Positions 35,030 through 44,283 of a stretch of 64,000 nucleotides of DNA are shown here, piece after piece. Source of the DNA: Haladaptatus salinisoli (GTDB lineage Archaea > Halobacteriota > Halobacteria > Halobacteriales > Haladaptataceae). Under the pieces are notes generated by a model. The model worked only from the letters and a program-made list of their open reading frames with translations. It was not told the DNA's origin and searched no databases. Numbering within the stretch: the first letter of the stretch is position 1; every line of letters starts with the position of its first letter. The stretch is from positions 434,001-498,000 of the forward strand of contig NZ_CP085330.1 in assembly GCF_020614375.1 (NCBI RefSeq). Reading direction: 5' to 3'. The position numbers and the translations under genes are program-made.

Positions 35030-36709
35030 ATGGCTCAGCGACCCCCATGGTTCTCGACCTATCTCGGCTCGTTCGTCACGCGACAACGACGGCGCGCGCT
35101 TCTCTACCTCCTCTCTTTCGCCGCGGTGCTGAGCCTGTACACGGTCGCGTACTCGTGGGGGATGGCGACGTTCGAGGACAAAGAGCGGAGCCTGCTGTAC
35201 TCCTTTTCCATCGTCATCGAGACCTTCTCCACGACCGGGTACGGCGTGGACGCGGAGAGTTGGACGACGCCGCAGATGCGACTGGTCATGGTCGCGATGC
35301 AGGTGACGGGCGTCTTCCTCATCTTCATGGCGCTGCCGCTGTTCGTCGCACCCTGGGTTCAGCAGGCGCTCCGGGTCAGCCCGCCGACCACCGTCGACGA
35401 GCTGGAAGACCACGTCGTCATCTGCGGCTACTCGCCGCGCGCGGAGACGCTCATCGACGAACTCGAATCGTGGAACCGCGACTACGTCGTCGTCGTCCGA
35501 GACCGCGACGAGGCGCTCGACCTCTACGAGCGGAACGTCTCGCTGGCCCACGGCGACCCGGAGTCGGCGGAGGTGCTCAGGAACGTCCACGTCGAGCGGG
35601 CCGACACGGTCGTCGCGGACGCGACCGACGAGCAGAACGCCAGCATCGCGCTGGCGGTTCGGGAGGTGACTGACGACGTGCAGATAATCAGCCTCGTGGA
35701 GGACGCCGACCTGACCAGCTACCTCCGATACGCGGGAGCGGATCAGGTGTTCTCGCCGCGCCACCTCCTCGGCCACGGTCTCGCGGAGAAGGTGACCGCG
35801 TCGGTGACGACCGACCTCGGCGAGACGGTCGTCGTCGGCGAAGATTTCGAAATCGTCGAGCTATCGATACAGGACGGCAGCGAGGTGTGCGGGAAGCGAC
35901 TCGCGGAGAGCGAAATTCGCGAGCGAACCGGCGCGAGCATCATCGGTCTGTGGCGGCGAGGCGAGTTCCAGAGTTCGCCGTCCCCGGACACGACGCTGGA
36001 CGAGAACACCATCCTCGTCGTGGCGGGGCGGGAGGCCCAACTCGAACGGTTGAAGGAGATGACGCTCTCGGACGAGCGCGGCGACGCCCGCGGGACGGTC
36101 ATCGTCGCGGGACACGGGGAGGTCGGCTCGACGGTACGGGAGGCGATGCGGTCGACGACGATGCGAACCGTCGTCGTCGACGTCGAAGAGAAGCCGAACG
36201 TCGACGTCGTCGGCGACGTGACCGACGAGAGGACGCTTCGGGACGCCGGAATCGAGCACGCGAACGCGCTCATCTTCGCGCTCGCGGACGACACGACGAC
36301 CATCTTCGCCACGCTCGTCGCCCGGGAACTCGACCCGAGCGTCGAGATAGTCGCCCGAGCGAACGAGACGGAGAACATCGGAAAGCTCTACAGCGCGGGC
36401 GCGGACTACGTGCTCGCGCTCGAAACCGTCAGCGGACGGATGCTCGCGTCCACCATCCTCGAAGGCGAGGAGATAATCTCGCCCGACAAGCAGATAGAGG
36501 TCGTCAGAACGACCGCCCCGCGACTCGCGGGACAGAGCCTCGGGGACGCCGACGTCCGCTCTCGGACCGGCTGTACCGTCATCGCCGTCGACCGGAACGG
36601 CGACATCATCACCGACCTCGGGGCGGAGTTCGTGATTCGAGACGACGACCAACTCGTCATCGCGGGAACCGACGAGGACACGAACGAGTTCGCCGAAATC
36701 GCACAGTAA
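35030..36709 (+). CDS. potassium channel with two RCK (TrkA-N/TrkA-C) modules
   Basis: This 559-residue protein has two transmembrane helices (about residues 22-42 and 87-112) around a pore loop with the selectivity filter FSTTGYGVDAES. A first RCK unit follows (about 126-340) with a degenerate nucleotide-binding loop, VVICGYSPRAETL. A second unit (about 350-555) has an intact loop, VIVAGHGEVGSTV. Each carries a TrkA-C-like subdomain (LSIQDGSEVCGKRLAE and LAGQSLGDADVRSRTG). It should conduct K+ under control of cytosolic ligands or Ca2+. The tandem RCK arrangement in one chain resembles GsuK and BK gating rings. Confidence 0.92.
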   Translation: MAQRPPWFSTYLGSFVTRQRRRALLYLLSFAAVLSLYTVAYSWGMATFEDKERSLLYSFSIVIETFSTTGYGVDAESWTTPQMRLVMVAMQVTGVFLIFMALPLFVAPWVQQALRVSPPTTVDELEDHVVICGYSPRAETLIDELESWNRDYVVVVRDRDEALDLYERNVSLAHGDPESAEVLRNVHVERADTVVADATDEQNASIALAVREVTDDVQIISLVEDADLTSYLRYAGADQVFSPRHLLGHGLAEKVTASVTTDLGETVVVGEDFEIVELSIQDGSEVCGKRLAESEIRERTGASIIGLWRRGEFQSSPSPDTTLDENTILVVAGREAQLERLKEMTLSDERGDARGTVIVAGHGEVGSTVREAMRSTTMRTVVVDVEEKPNVDVVGDVTDERTLRDAGIEHANALIFALADDTTTIFATLVARELDPSVEIVARANETENIGKLYSAGADYVLALETVSGRMLASTILEGEEIISPDKQIEVVRTTAPRLAGQSLGDADVRSRTGCTVIAVDRNGDIITDLGAEFVIRDDDQLVIAGTDEDTNEFAEIAQ

Positions 36710-36727
36710 GCGGGGAACGACGACGGC

Positions 36728-38200
36728 TCACGCGACGGCCGAGGCGATCCACCACGTCAGAAACGCCTCGATGAACGCCGCGACGATGAACACCGGGAGG
36801 AGACCGAGCAGGACGTAGTACGCCCGGACGAGTTCCGCCGCGAGACCGTCCGCCGCCGTCGAACCGCGGACGTACGACCACGCGACGCCGCCGAGGTGGA
36901 GACCGAGCCCTCCCGCGACGGCGAGCGCGGGAATCTCGACGACTCCGTGCGGCGCGATGAGCGCGACTCCGAGGCGAGGGTCGGGCAGCAGGCCGACGAC
37001 GCCGCCGACGACCGCGCCGTTGAACAGGAGCGTGACCACGGTCGGAACGCCGAATCCGAGTCCGGCGTACGCCGCCGAGATGGCGACCAACCAGTTGTTC
37101 GCCGTCAGCGTGACGAACACGTCGACGGGGGCGGTGCCGAACACGTTCTCGGACACGTCCGTTCCGAGGCTTTCGAGCGCGAACGGGCGAGTGGCGAACC
37201 AACCGACCGCGCTACCGACGGCGAACAGTGCGAGCGCGACGACCACCAGCGCGGGGCGGCCGACGAGGAACGACCGGAGTTCGCGGAGACCGCGGCGCAG
37301 AGCGCCGCGAACCGACCCCCGCTCGCGAGATGCGACCGGCGGTTCGTCGAGATACAGCGCCGTCTTCAGCACGCCGAGGGTCGGTGCGAGACCGAACGCG
37401 AGCACGACGCCGAGGAGGCGGCCGATTCCGAGCAGTTGGAAGAAGAACGACGCGAAGCCGAACATACCCACGAGACCGACGACCACGACGAAGTAGGCGG
37501 CGACCCGAAACGGCTCGCGTCGAACGAACCCGGCGCTCCGCCGGATTCCGCCGCGCACGCCGACGCCGTCGATGACGATCGCCTGCGGGACGAACAGGAA
37601 GAGGAGGTAGACGACGAACGCCAGCGGAAGCCACACGAGCATCGAGAGGACGAGCAGGAGGCCGGCGGCGGCGCTCCCCGTCGCGGTGAGAAATCCGAAG
37701 ACCGCGACGGGTGCGGTTATCAGGAGGACCGCGAGAGCGCGAGCGACTCCAAGCGCGAGGAACCGCTTCCAGTCTTCGGTCGCGCCGGTGACGCCGGACG
37801 CGACGGCCCGTTCGTCCCGGAGCGCCGCCGTCACCGCGTGGACCTGCGCCGCGCCCGCGACGGCGCGAGCCGCGAACAGGACGACGACGCCGAGAAGCGC
37901 CGACACGAGGAGAACGGCGACGACCTCGGGCGTGAACAGTCCCGCTACCGCCTCGCCGAGTCGTTCGAGTTGGGCGTCGCTCATCGCCGCCCCTGAGAAG
38001 TCGATGCGCCCGACCGCGGTGACGACCGCCTCGATTCGCCCGCTTCCGAACAGGAGGGCGTAGACGAGCGCGACGCCGACGAGCGGAACCGTCTGTGCGA
38101 CCAGTCCGACGCTGGTTCCGGCGAGATACAGCGGCAACACCGCGGCCGGTCGGGCGAGGAGCACCGACCGAACCGACGAACTCGCGTCGCTGAACTTCAT
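36728..38200 (-). CDS. SpoIIM-domain membrane protein with extra N-terminal membrane half
   Basis: This 490-residue protein has an N-terminal half (about 1-290) of about five to six helices around GVTGATEDWKRFLALGVARA and GIRRSAGFVRREPFRVAAYF. The C-terminal half (about 310-490) has the SpoIIM pattern: LTANNWLVAISAAYAGLGFG, LLFNGAVVGGVVG and LIAPHGVVEIPALAVAGGLG. SpoIIM-type proteins in archaea are predicted membrane organisers or transport components, with no proven function. The ATG at 38200 begins MKFSDASSSVRSVLL. It ends just short of the K+ channel stop. Confidence 0.82.
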   Translation of the reverse strand: MKFSDASSSVRSVLLARPAAVLPLYLAGTSVGLVAQTVPLVGVALVYALLFGSGRIEAVVTAVGRIDFSGAAMSDAQLERLGEAVAGLFTPEVVAVLLVSALLGVVVLFAARAVAGAAQVHAVTAALRDERAVASGVTGATEDWKRFLALGVARALAVLLITAPVAVFGFLTATGSAAAGLLLVLSMLVWLPLAFVVYLLFLFVPQAIVIDGVGVRGGIRRSAGFVRREPFRVAAYFVVVVGLVGMFGFASFFFQLLGIGRLLGVVLAFGLAPTLGVLKTALYLDEPPVASRERGSVRGALRRGLRELRSFLVGRPALVVVALALFAVGSAVGWFATRPFALESLGTDVSENVFGTAPVDVFVTLTANNWLVAISAAYAGLGFGVPTVVTLLFNGAVVGGVVGLLPDPRLGVALIAPHGVVEIPALAVAGGLGLHLGGVAWSYVRGSTAADGLAAELVRAYYVLLGLLPVFIVAAFIEAFLTWWIASAVA

Positions 38201-38220
38201 ACCCGAACGTCTCACCCGAA

Positions 38221-39084
38221 TTAGATATACGTGGCGGTGGTTCCGTCGCGCGATTCGTACTCGACGGTGAGGAACCGCCGACCGAACAGCCACATCTCGT
38301 GACGCGCTCGAACCCCGTCCTCGTCGGGCCACACGCGGAACGACTGGTGTATCGGAAGCGCGACGGAACCGAGCGACGTGACGAAGTACAGCCCTTCGTC
38401 GCCCGTCTCCGTCTTCGTCGTCAGTTCGATACCCGGCGGTTCGTCGCCGCGGTCGAGCGGCCGGACCGACAACACCGTGCTCAGATTCGACCGCGGGAGG
38501 GGGGCGGCGATGTTGACGTAGCGCGTTCCGTCTCGAACGTGACTGGCGTAGATGGCGACGAACACCGCAGCGCCAGACTCGTTCGTCCGAATCCACGCTC
38601 GCGCTCCGTCGCGGGGGTCGTCGCCCGCGTCGACGGCGACGATTCGACTGGTGAGCGTGCCCGTCGCCGACTCCCACGGCCCGGGGAGGTCGAGTTGTTC
38701 GATTCGACTCGTCAGTCGGGCGGCGAGGGCCGCACCCAGTCGAAACCCGCGGTGCCACGTCACGCGATAGGAGAGGTCGTACTCGGCGGTGCGTTCGTAG
38801 AACCGCCGAACCGCCGGGTGAATCGCCTCCGGGTCGAAGTCGGGTCGGGCGTACGCACTCATGTCGTCCATCTCGCCGGACAAGGGGTCCCCGGTCGCGA
38901 CGCCGTGTCGTCGGAGGTACTCCGCGCCGACGCGCCCCTTCGCGGTGAGCGGGCTGAACGGAATCGCTCGCGCGCGGCCGACCGCCCGGCGAACGCGCCG
39001 AAACCAGACGCTCGCGCCGGCCAACAGGGCGACCGAGAGAGCGACGACGGCCGACGACCGGCGAGCCGCGCCTCTCACGTTCAT
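38221..39084 (-). CDS. conserved haloarchaeal protein with N-terminal membrane anchor
   Basis: This 287-residue protein has one N-terminal hydrophobic helix (about residues 14-29, flanked by arginines). Its globular domain contains SPLTAKGRVGAEYLRRHG, a YRVTWHRGFRLGAALAARL block and a beta-rich end (RVWPDEDGVRARHEMWLFGRR). It is transcribed with the SpoIIM gene, with 20 bases between them, so the pair may act together at the membrane. I recognise no enzyme motif. Confidence 0.72.
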   Translation of the reverse strand: MNVRGAARRSSAVVALSVALLAGASVWFRRVRRAVGRARAIPFSPLTAKGRVGAEYLRRHGVATGDPLSGEMDDMSAYARPDFDPEAIHPAVRRFYERTAEYDLSYRVTWHRGFRLGAALAARLTSRIEQLDLPGPWESATGTLTSRIVAVDAGDDPRDGARAWIRTNESGAAVFVAIYASHVRDGTRYVNIAAPLPRSNLSTVLSVRPLDRGDEPPGIELTTKTETGDEGLYFVTSLGSVALPIHQSFRVWPDEDGVRARHEMWLFGRRFLTVEYESRDGTTATYI

Positions 39085-39184
39085 ACGAGTCGATTGGTCG
39101 CCTCGCTATTTCAGTCCACCCCCGCCCCGCCGGCACTTAACGGGGTCATAACTAAGCCGTTTGAGATGTTTTACTAACGGTGTG

Positions 39185-39370
39185 ATGGCTTCCGGAACGA
39201 AGGAGCGAGAACCGACCGCGGGCGAAACGACGCGCCGGGACGAAGCGGTGCGACACGACCCGAAGACGCACGACGACGAGGCGACGCGACGCGAGAGCGG
39301 AGGGAGAACCCGTCGGTCCTACTCGCTCCGAGCGCTGCTCCCCGGACCGTACGTCCGATACCCGAAGTGA
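39185..39370 (+). CDS. possible small hydrophilic protein
   Basis: This frame of 61 codons from the ATG at 39185 has an almost entirely G/C third position, typical of real haloarchaeal genes. It encodes a charged Thr/Arg/Glu-rich peptide ending in LRALLPGPYVRYPK. An in-frame ATG at 39161 is less likely. There is no homology I can recognise, so it may be a genuine orphan or a chance frame. Confidence 0.35.
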   Translation: MASGTKEREPTAGETTRRDEAVRHDPKTHDDEATRRESGGRTRRSYSLRALLPGPYVRYPK

Positions 39371-39407
39371 GTGGCGATACGGCGTTCGCCCGCTCGAACG
39401 GCGGGGC

Positions 39408-41207
39408 TCACTCGTCGGCCGAATCGACGAACAGCGCCTCGAAGAGCTTCCGCTCGGCGGTGCGAACGTGCTGGTGGAAGGTCGGTGGACTGACGCCGAG
39501 CGCGTCGGCGACGTCCTCGCCCGTGTTCTCCCGCGGCCAGTCGAAGAACCCCAAGTAGAAGGCGGTCGCGAGGGCGGCTCGCTGGCGTTCGGTCAGGTCG
39601 GTGAACGCCCGCTCGATAACCTCCGGCGTCGCGTCCGAGCGGTGTTTCTGCCGGCGCGTGAGCATCTCCGCGCCGGGGTACGCCTCCCGAATCACGTCGG
39701 TGATGTGTCGTACCTCCACGCCGGGGGGGAGGTGGATGGTCATGTGGAAGTCGCCGCCCTCGATAACCGCGTCTTCGATGAACCCGCCGTACGACGCGAC
39801 GAGCGATACCACGGGGGGTTCGACGAGGCGCATTTCGAACCGCGCCTCGTCGCCCTCTCGACCGAAGAGGGTCACCTCCTTACAGTGAGACAGTCGGTCG
39901 ACGAGTCGCTCCAACGTCTCGACCGCGTCGTCGGTCACGGTTCCGTACTGGAGGTACGTCCCGTCGTCGACCGGAATCGTTCGGTCGATCGTGACCGTCC
40001 CGGGCGGAATCTCCACCGGCTCCGGGGTTTCGAAGATTTGGGGGACGCGAAGTTCGAGTTCGACGACCTCGTCGCTCATCAGCGCTCGTTTGCGCTCGAC
40101 GGCTGCGATGGCGTGACCGGTGATCTCGTCCAGTTGGCCGACGACCTCCAGTTCCTCGTCCGTGAAGGCGTTCGGGCGGTCGGTGTAGAGGGACAGCACT
40201 CCGTAGATTGTCTCCTCGTAGACGATGGGAATCGACGCCGCGGAGGAAAAGCCGTACTTGCGGGCGATGTCGCGCCACGGCTCGAAGTTCGGGTCGGAGA
40301 ACACGTCCTTCACGACCTGTAGCTCCTGCGTTCGAATCGCCCTTCCGGCCGGCCCGCGACCCTCCGGGTCGGCGGCGTCCATCGAGAGGTCGATTTCGTC
40401 GAGGTAGCCGTCGACGCCGGCTTCGACCCGCGGACGTATCGCGTCCGCCCTCAGGTCGACCTCGGCTATCCACGCGAACGCGTAGGAGTCCGATTCGGCG
40501 AGGGATTCGACGATGACCCGCTCTATCTCCTCGCGCGTCGATTGGTCGATGACGCCGTTGGTAACCTCTCGGATAACGGTGTTCAAGTCGTTGAGCGCCG
40601 CGAACTGTTCGCGCTGCCGTGTGAGTCGTCGTTCGTGCTCGATTCGCTCGGTGATATCCCTGAGAACGGAGAGGTGTCGCCCGGGGCGAACGTTCGGAGT
40701 CGCGGCGTACTCGGTGATTCGCACTGTTCCGTCCGGTCGTCGCAGCGGGAACGTTCCGTGAGGCAGGTCGCCGTCTCTGAACGCACCCCACGCGTCCTCG
40801 AAATCGTAGTCGTCAGCGGCGAACTCGTCGACGGTGCGTCCCAGCAGTTCGTCTCGGGGAACCCCGAAGAGGTCGCTGGCCGCGGGGTTCGCCGCGACGT
40901 ACTCGCCGTCGTCGTCGGTGAGCACCATCGCGTCGAACGCCTCCTCGAAGACGGCGACGAACTGCTCTCGACCCCCCTCGAAGAGCGCGTCGCGTTCCGC
41001 TCGCCACCACACCCGCCCGCGGGCACCGACTTTCTTGGTTTCGAGTTCGTTTCGCTCGGCCAACGTCGTCAACCGGTCGTACGCTGCGCGACGCGTGCAG
41101 TCGAGGGCGTCCGCGACTTCGCTCGTCGTCAGCGGTGCGTGCGAAGGGTCGGCGGTGTCGAAAACGAGGAGCGTTTCGGCGAGATGGTCGGTACCCTCGT
41201 ACTCCAT
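39408..41207 (-). CDS. Bat-type transcriptional regulator (HTH, PAS, GAF, Bat, HTH-10)
   Basis: This 599-residue regulator has an N-terminal winged helix (about residues 1-70, TTSEVADALDCTRRAAYDRL), a PAS domain (about 80-185, VLTDDDGEYVAANPAASDLF), a GAF domain (about 205-365), a Bat-associated beta domain (about 375-530) and a C-terminal HTH-10 domain (RAFTDLTERQRAALATAFYL, GVSPPTFHQHVRTAERKL). Bacterio-opsin activator homologues respond to oxygen or light and control target promoters. The two separate DNA-binding modules are notable, and the target is not evident. Confidence 0.9.
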   Translation of the reverse strand: MEYEGTDHLAETLLVFDTADPSHAPLTTSEVADALDCTRRAAYDRLTTLAERNELETKKVGARGRVWWRAERDALFEGGREQFVAVFEEAFDAMVLTDDDGEYVAANPAASDLFGVPRDELLGRTVDEFAADDYDFEDAWGAFRDGDLPHGTFPLRRPDGTVRITEYAATPNVRPGRHLSVLRDITERIEHERRLTRQREQFAALNDLNTVIREVTNGVIDQSTREEIERVIVESLAESDSYAFAWIAEVDLRADAIRPRVEAGVDGYLDEIDLSMDAADPEGRGPAGRAIRTQELQVVKDVFSDPNFEPWRDIARKYGFSSAASIPIVYEETIYGVLSLYTDRPNAFTDEELEVVGQLDEITGHAIAAVERKRALMSDEVVELELRVPQIFETPEPVEIPPGTVTIDRTIPVDDGTYLQYGTVTDDAVETLERLVDRLSHCKEVTLFGREGDEARFEMRLVEPPVVSLVASYGGFIEDAVIEGGDFHMTIHLPPGVEVRHITDVIREAYPGAEMLTRRQKHRSDATPEVIERAFTDLTERQRAALATAFYLGFFDWPRENTGEDVADALGVSPPTFHQHVRTAERKLFEALFVDSADE

Positions 41208-41565
41208 GCGACGGGTACGCACCCACCTGTTGTTATACTTCCGTTAACAGAAGTCACTTCGTTTCCGTCGGTGACGCCGTCTCGTCGGTAGACCGTCACG
41301 GGAGCGACCGATTCGAGTTAACGGCGGGGGCAGATGGTGAAAAGCGCCCCTCGTAATAAATGAAATCGTCGCTCGCAGCCTAATATCTTAGGCGGGACGT
41401 TTCCGCGGCGTCGCCGCCGCGCCTCGCGTTCGCGCCGCTGGACGCCCTCGGACCGAGATTCCCGGTCGTTCGAGTCGGGTAAGCCGGCGTTTCTCCGTCG
41501 AAACGCGGGATGACTCGGTGAACGCCCTGCGATGTTTTTGGTCGTGCCCGTCGCAGGCGGGTCAC
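41208..41565. other. 358-base divergent promoter region
   Basis: This holds the start region of the Bat-type gene on one side and the MmgE/PrpD gene on the other. An A+T-rich patch near 41354-41392 may belong to the regulator. GTTTTTG at 41534-41540 is about 29 bases ahead of the ATG at 41566 and probably drives the MmgE/PrpD gene as a leaderless transcript. Confidence 0.4.
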
Positions 41566-42909
41566 ATGACGACGACCGCCGAGACGGCAGATTTCGTGAT
41601 GGAGACGGCGTTCGACGACCTCTCCGCCGACACCGTGGACGAGTTGAAAAAGCGGATCCTCGATTCGCTGGGAATCGCCGTGGGCGCGATGGGCGCGGAG
41701 CCCGTGAAGAGCGTCCGCGCGACGGTCGAGGAACTGGGGGAGGGCGACTGCACGCTCTGGGGCGGCGGAACCGCGCCTCCCCCCGACGCGACCATGCTGA
41801 ACACCGCGTCCGTCCGCTACCTCGACTACATGGACTCGTTCCTCGCGCCGGGCGAGACGCCGCATCCGAGCGACAACATCGCGGCCGCTATCGCGTGCGG
41901 CGAGTACGCCGACCGCTCCGGCGAAGAGCTACTGACCGCGGTCGGCGTCGCGTACGAAGTGCAGGGCGAACTGGCGTGGAACGCGCCGGTCCGCAACAAG
42001 GGGTGGGACCACGTCACGCACACGGTCATCTCCGCGACCGCGGGCGCCGCGAAGCTGCTCGGACTCGACCGCGAGGCGACCCGCGCCGCGGTCGGCATCG
42101 CGGGAACCGCCCACAACGCCCTCCGAGTGACCCGAACCGAGGGAATCACGGAGTGGAAGGCGCTGGCCTCCGCGAACGCCGCCCGGAACGCCGTCTACTC
42201 CGCGATGTTGGCGAAGAACGGCGTCGAAGGGCCGACGAACCTCTTCGAGGGACAGAAGGGCTGGAAGCAGGTCATCTCCGGCGAGTTCGACGTGGACTAC
42301 TCGCCGGGCGAGCGCGTCCACGACGTGATGACGAAGAAGTACGTCGCCGAGACGTACGCCCAATCCGCGGTGGAGGGTATCATCGAGTTGGCGGAGCGCG
42401 AGGATATCGACCCGGGCGAGGTGACGGAGATTCGCCTCGACACGTTCGCGGGCGCTAAGCTCATCATCGGCGGCGGCGAGGGGTCCCGCTATCAGGTCGA
42501 GACGAAGGCGCAGGCCGACCACTCCCTCCCGTACATGCTCGCCGCGGCGCTCATCGACCGCGAGATGACGAACGCGCAGTACGAACCCGAGCGCATCCAA
42601 CGAGAGGACGTCCAAGAACTCCTCCGAAAGGTCGAGGTCGAGGCGGACGACGAGCTGACCGACCGGTTCGAAGCGGGCGAGATGCCGGCCGTCGTGGACG
42701 TGACGATGGCTGACGGCACGACGTACCGGATCGAGAAGGACGATTTCGAGGGACACCCCAACAACCCGATGTCGTGGGAGCAGATACAAACGAAGTTCCA
42801 CCGGATGGCCGAAACGCGGTACGACGAGTCGCGCCGGGACGAGATAGTCGAAACGGTGCTGCAACTGGAGGATCAGGACGTAAGCGACCTCGTGGTACTG
42901 CTGGACTGA
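41566..42909 (+). CDS. MmgE/PrpD family protein
   Basis: This 447-residue protein is of the 2-methylcitrate dehydratase type. The blocks LKKRILDSLGIAVGAMG, NTASVRYLDYMDSF with PHPSDNIAAAIACGEYA, GWDHVTHTVISATAGAAKLL and TEGITEWKALASANAARN follow MmgE/PrpD, where Asp and His residues in these regions bind substrate. The family dehydrates 2-methylcitrate or isomerises related acids such as cis-aconitate. No prpB or prpC homologue is next to it, so the actual acid is uncertain. The ATG at 41566 fits the family start. Confidence 0.88.
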   Translation: MTTTAETADFVMETAFDDLSADTVDELKKRILDSLGIAVGAMGAEPVKSVRATVEELGEGDCTLWGGGTAPPPDATMLNTASVRYLDYMDSFLAPGETPHPSDNIAAAIACGEYADRSGEELLTAVGVAYEVQGELAWNAPVRNKGWDHVTHTVISATAGAAKLLGLDREATRAAVGIAGTAHNALRVTRTEGITEWKALASANAARNAVYSAMLAKNGVEGPTNLFEGQKGWKQVISGEFDVDYSPGERVHDVMTKKYVAETYAQSAVEGIIELAEREDIDPGEVTEIRLDTFAGAKLIIGGGEGSRYQVETKAQADHSLPYMLAAALIDREMTNAQYEPERIQREDVQELLRKVEVEADDELTDRFEAGEMPAVVDVTMADGTTYRIEKDDFEGHPNNPMSWEQIQTKFHRMAETRYDESRRDEIVETVLQLEDQDVSDLVVLLD

Positions 42910-43038
42910 TTTTCCCTAAACCCACCGTCGGCGCTCCGCGAGAGTCGTCGGTCGCCGCGCTCCCGAGGTTTTCGACCGAGTTCCGACGTCGTCGCGAACG
43001 ACGCACAAAAAAGGATGCGTCGGTGAACCGTTGCCGAG

Positions 43039-43371
43039 TTAGGAGAGGATGCCGCCGTATTCGATCTCGTTCTCCTGTTCGACGTCCTTCGCGGAGTTCG
43101 AGGCGACCGCGACGCCGGTCTGGCTGTTCTCGTTGGACTGGCTGCTCGCCTGCACCGCCGTCGCGTCACCGCCCTTCACTGCCACGGCGGTGTTGTCGTC
43201 CTGGACGTTGACGTTCGTTTGTTCGGCCCACTGCTCTTGGTCGACTTCAGCCTCTGCTTCCTGTTCGAACTCGTTTTCCTGTTCCTGCGCGGCGACGCTC
43301 CCGGCGAAACCGCCTACGAGTACCGAGGAGACGAGCGCCAGCGCGAGCAACAATCGAAGTGCTTTCTTCAT
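43039..43371 (-). CDS. secreted one-repeat curlin-like protein (copy 1)
   Basis: This 110-residue protein has a Sec-type signal (MKKALRLLLALALV..., cleavage likely after VAA at about 28). A Gln/Glu-rich segment (EQENEFEQEAEAEVDQ) precedes one repeat of about 50 residues (44-94): QTNVNVQDDNTAVAV, then ATAVQASSQSNENSQTGVAVA. It ends with DVEQENEIEYGGILS. The repeat is homologous to those of the 499-residue protein at 46167 and to copy 2 at 44284. It has a strong Shine-Dalgarno sequence, GGAGG, 10 bases before the ATG. I propose a nucleator or minor fibre subunit by analogy to CsgB. Confidence 0.8.
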   Translation of the reverse strand: MKKALRLLLALALVSSVLVGGFAGSVAAQEQENEFEQEAEAEVDQEQWAEQTNVNVQDDNTAVAVKGGDATAVQASSQSNENSQTGVAVASNSAKDVEQENEIEYGGILS

Positions 43372-44283
43372 GGTTGGTAGTCCTCCGGTGACTCCGCGGC
43401 GGGGCGGGGAACATCGCTAACGACGTTCCCGTTCGCGGTTGGCGCTTCCCGCCCGGAACCACCCGAAAGTCGCTGTCGATGGACGGCTACATTAACCGGC
43501 TAGATCGTTATCACCGTTCGAACGGGCTTAACGTTGCTATCCGAATCGTACCCGCACATAACGGAAAGTTGTGTGGAATTCTCGGACGATATTCGGCCCG
43601 CCGGCGGTATAGTCCGACCGTACACGAGGTTCTCGTCGACGATGACGGTCGAGGCGATGAACGAATCGGGTAGTGACGATCGCCGCGGATGACGCGGACG
43701 AGCGACGATTGCGCGAGCGTCTCGCCACTCCGCCCGCGTTTCGACGCGCCTCGTCGCCCACCGCCGTTCGAGTCGCCCCTGAACGCCTCCGCGATCGATC
43801 TCTCGCCGAATCCGCTTCGCCCGCCTTCGGGACGTCTCTCCGGAAAGTCGGAGAACGAAAGCGGTACGGGTGGACCGCTCGCGCGGCGAACGCCCGGCGA
43901 GGAGAGAACGAGTCGCCGTACGAACTCGAACTCGACGTTCGATTCGCCGTTCGTGCGACGCAGTCGCTCGTTCGACCGCGGCCGCTCGCCGCAACGTCCG
44001 AACCTCGGTCGACGCGACGATGCGACGACCGTCGCGTCTCGCCGATTCTCGGCGGGATGCGATCGGGCGATTCGCTCGGCCGGTCGAAGCGATCCTCCGG
44101 GTGGAGCTGCCGATCGAACTCCTCGTCCGAGGCACCGAGCGTACCGAGTTCTACGGGGTACTCCGCGTTCGACCGTCGGCACGTCCGACGGACGACGTCA
44201 CATAAAAGAATTCGCGTCGATTGGCTACCGATTCACCGTCGAATCGAACGGTCTCCGGTCGGTGTTCGCTTCTGAAGTACCGT
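43372..44283. other. 912-base stretch between the two one-repeat genes
   Basis: No gene is convincing. A forward frame from the GTG at 43673 (about 200 codons) has a G/C-rich third position but is Arg/Ser-rich and unlike any family. The opposite frame has no start codon, although around 44050-44165 it reads EYPVELGTLGASDEEFDRQL, an acidic haloarchaeal-looking peptide. A decayed gene is possible. On the reverse strand a TTAATGTA element (about 43490-43497) could drive copy 1. Confidence 0.35.

Noticed and set aside
43673..44275. Forward GTG frame of about 200 codons
   Set aside because: Despite a G/C third-position bias, it is Arg/Ser-rich, has no homology I recognise, and shares its wobble position with an antisense frame, which could produce the bias.
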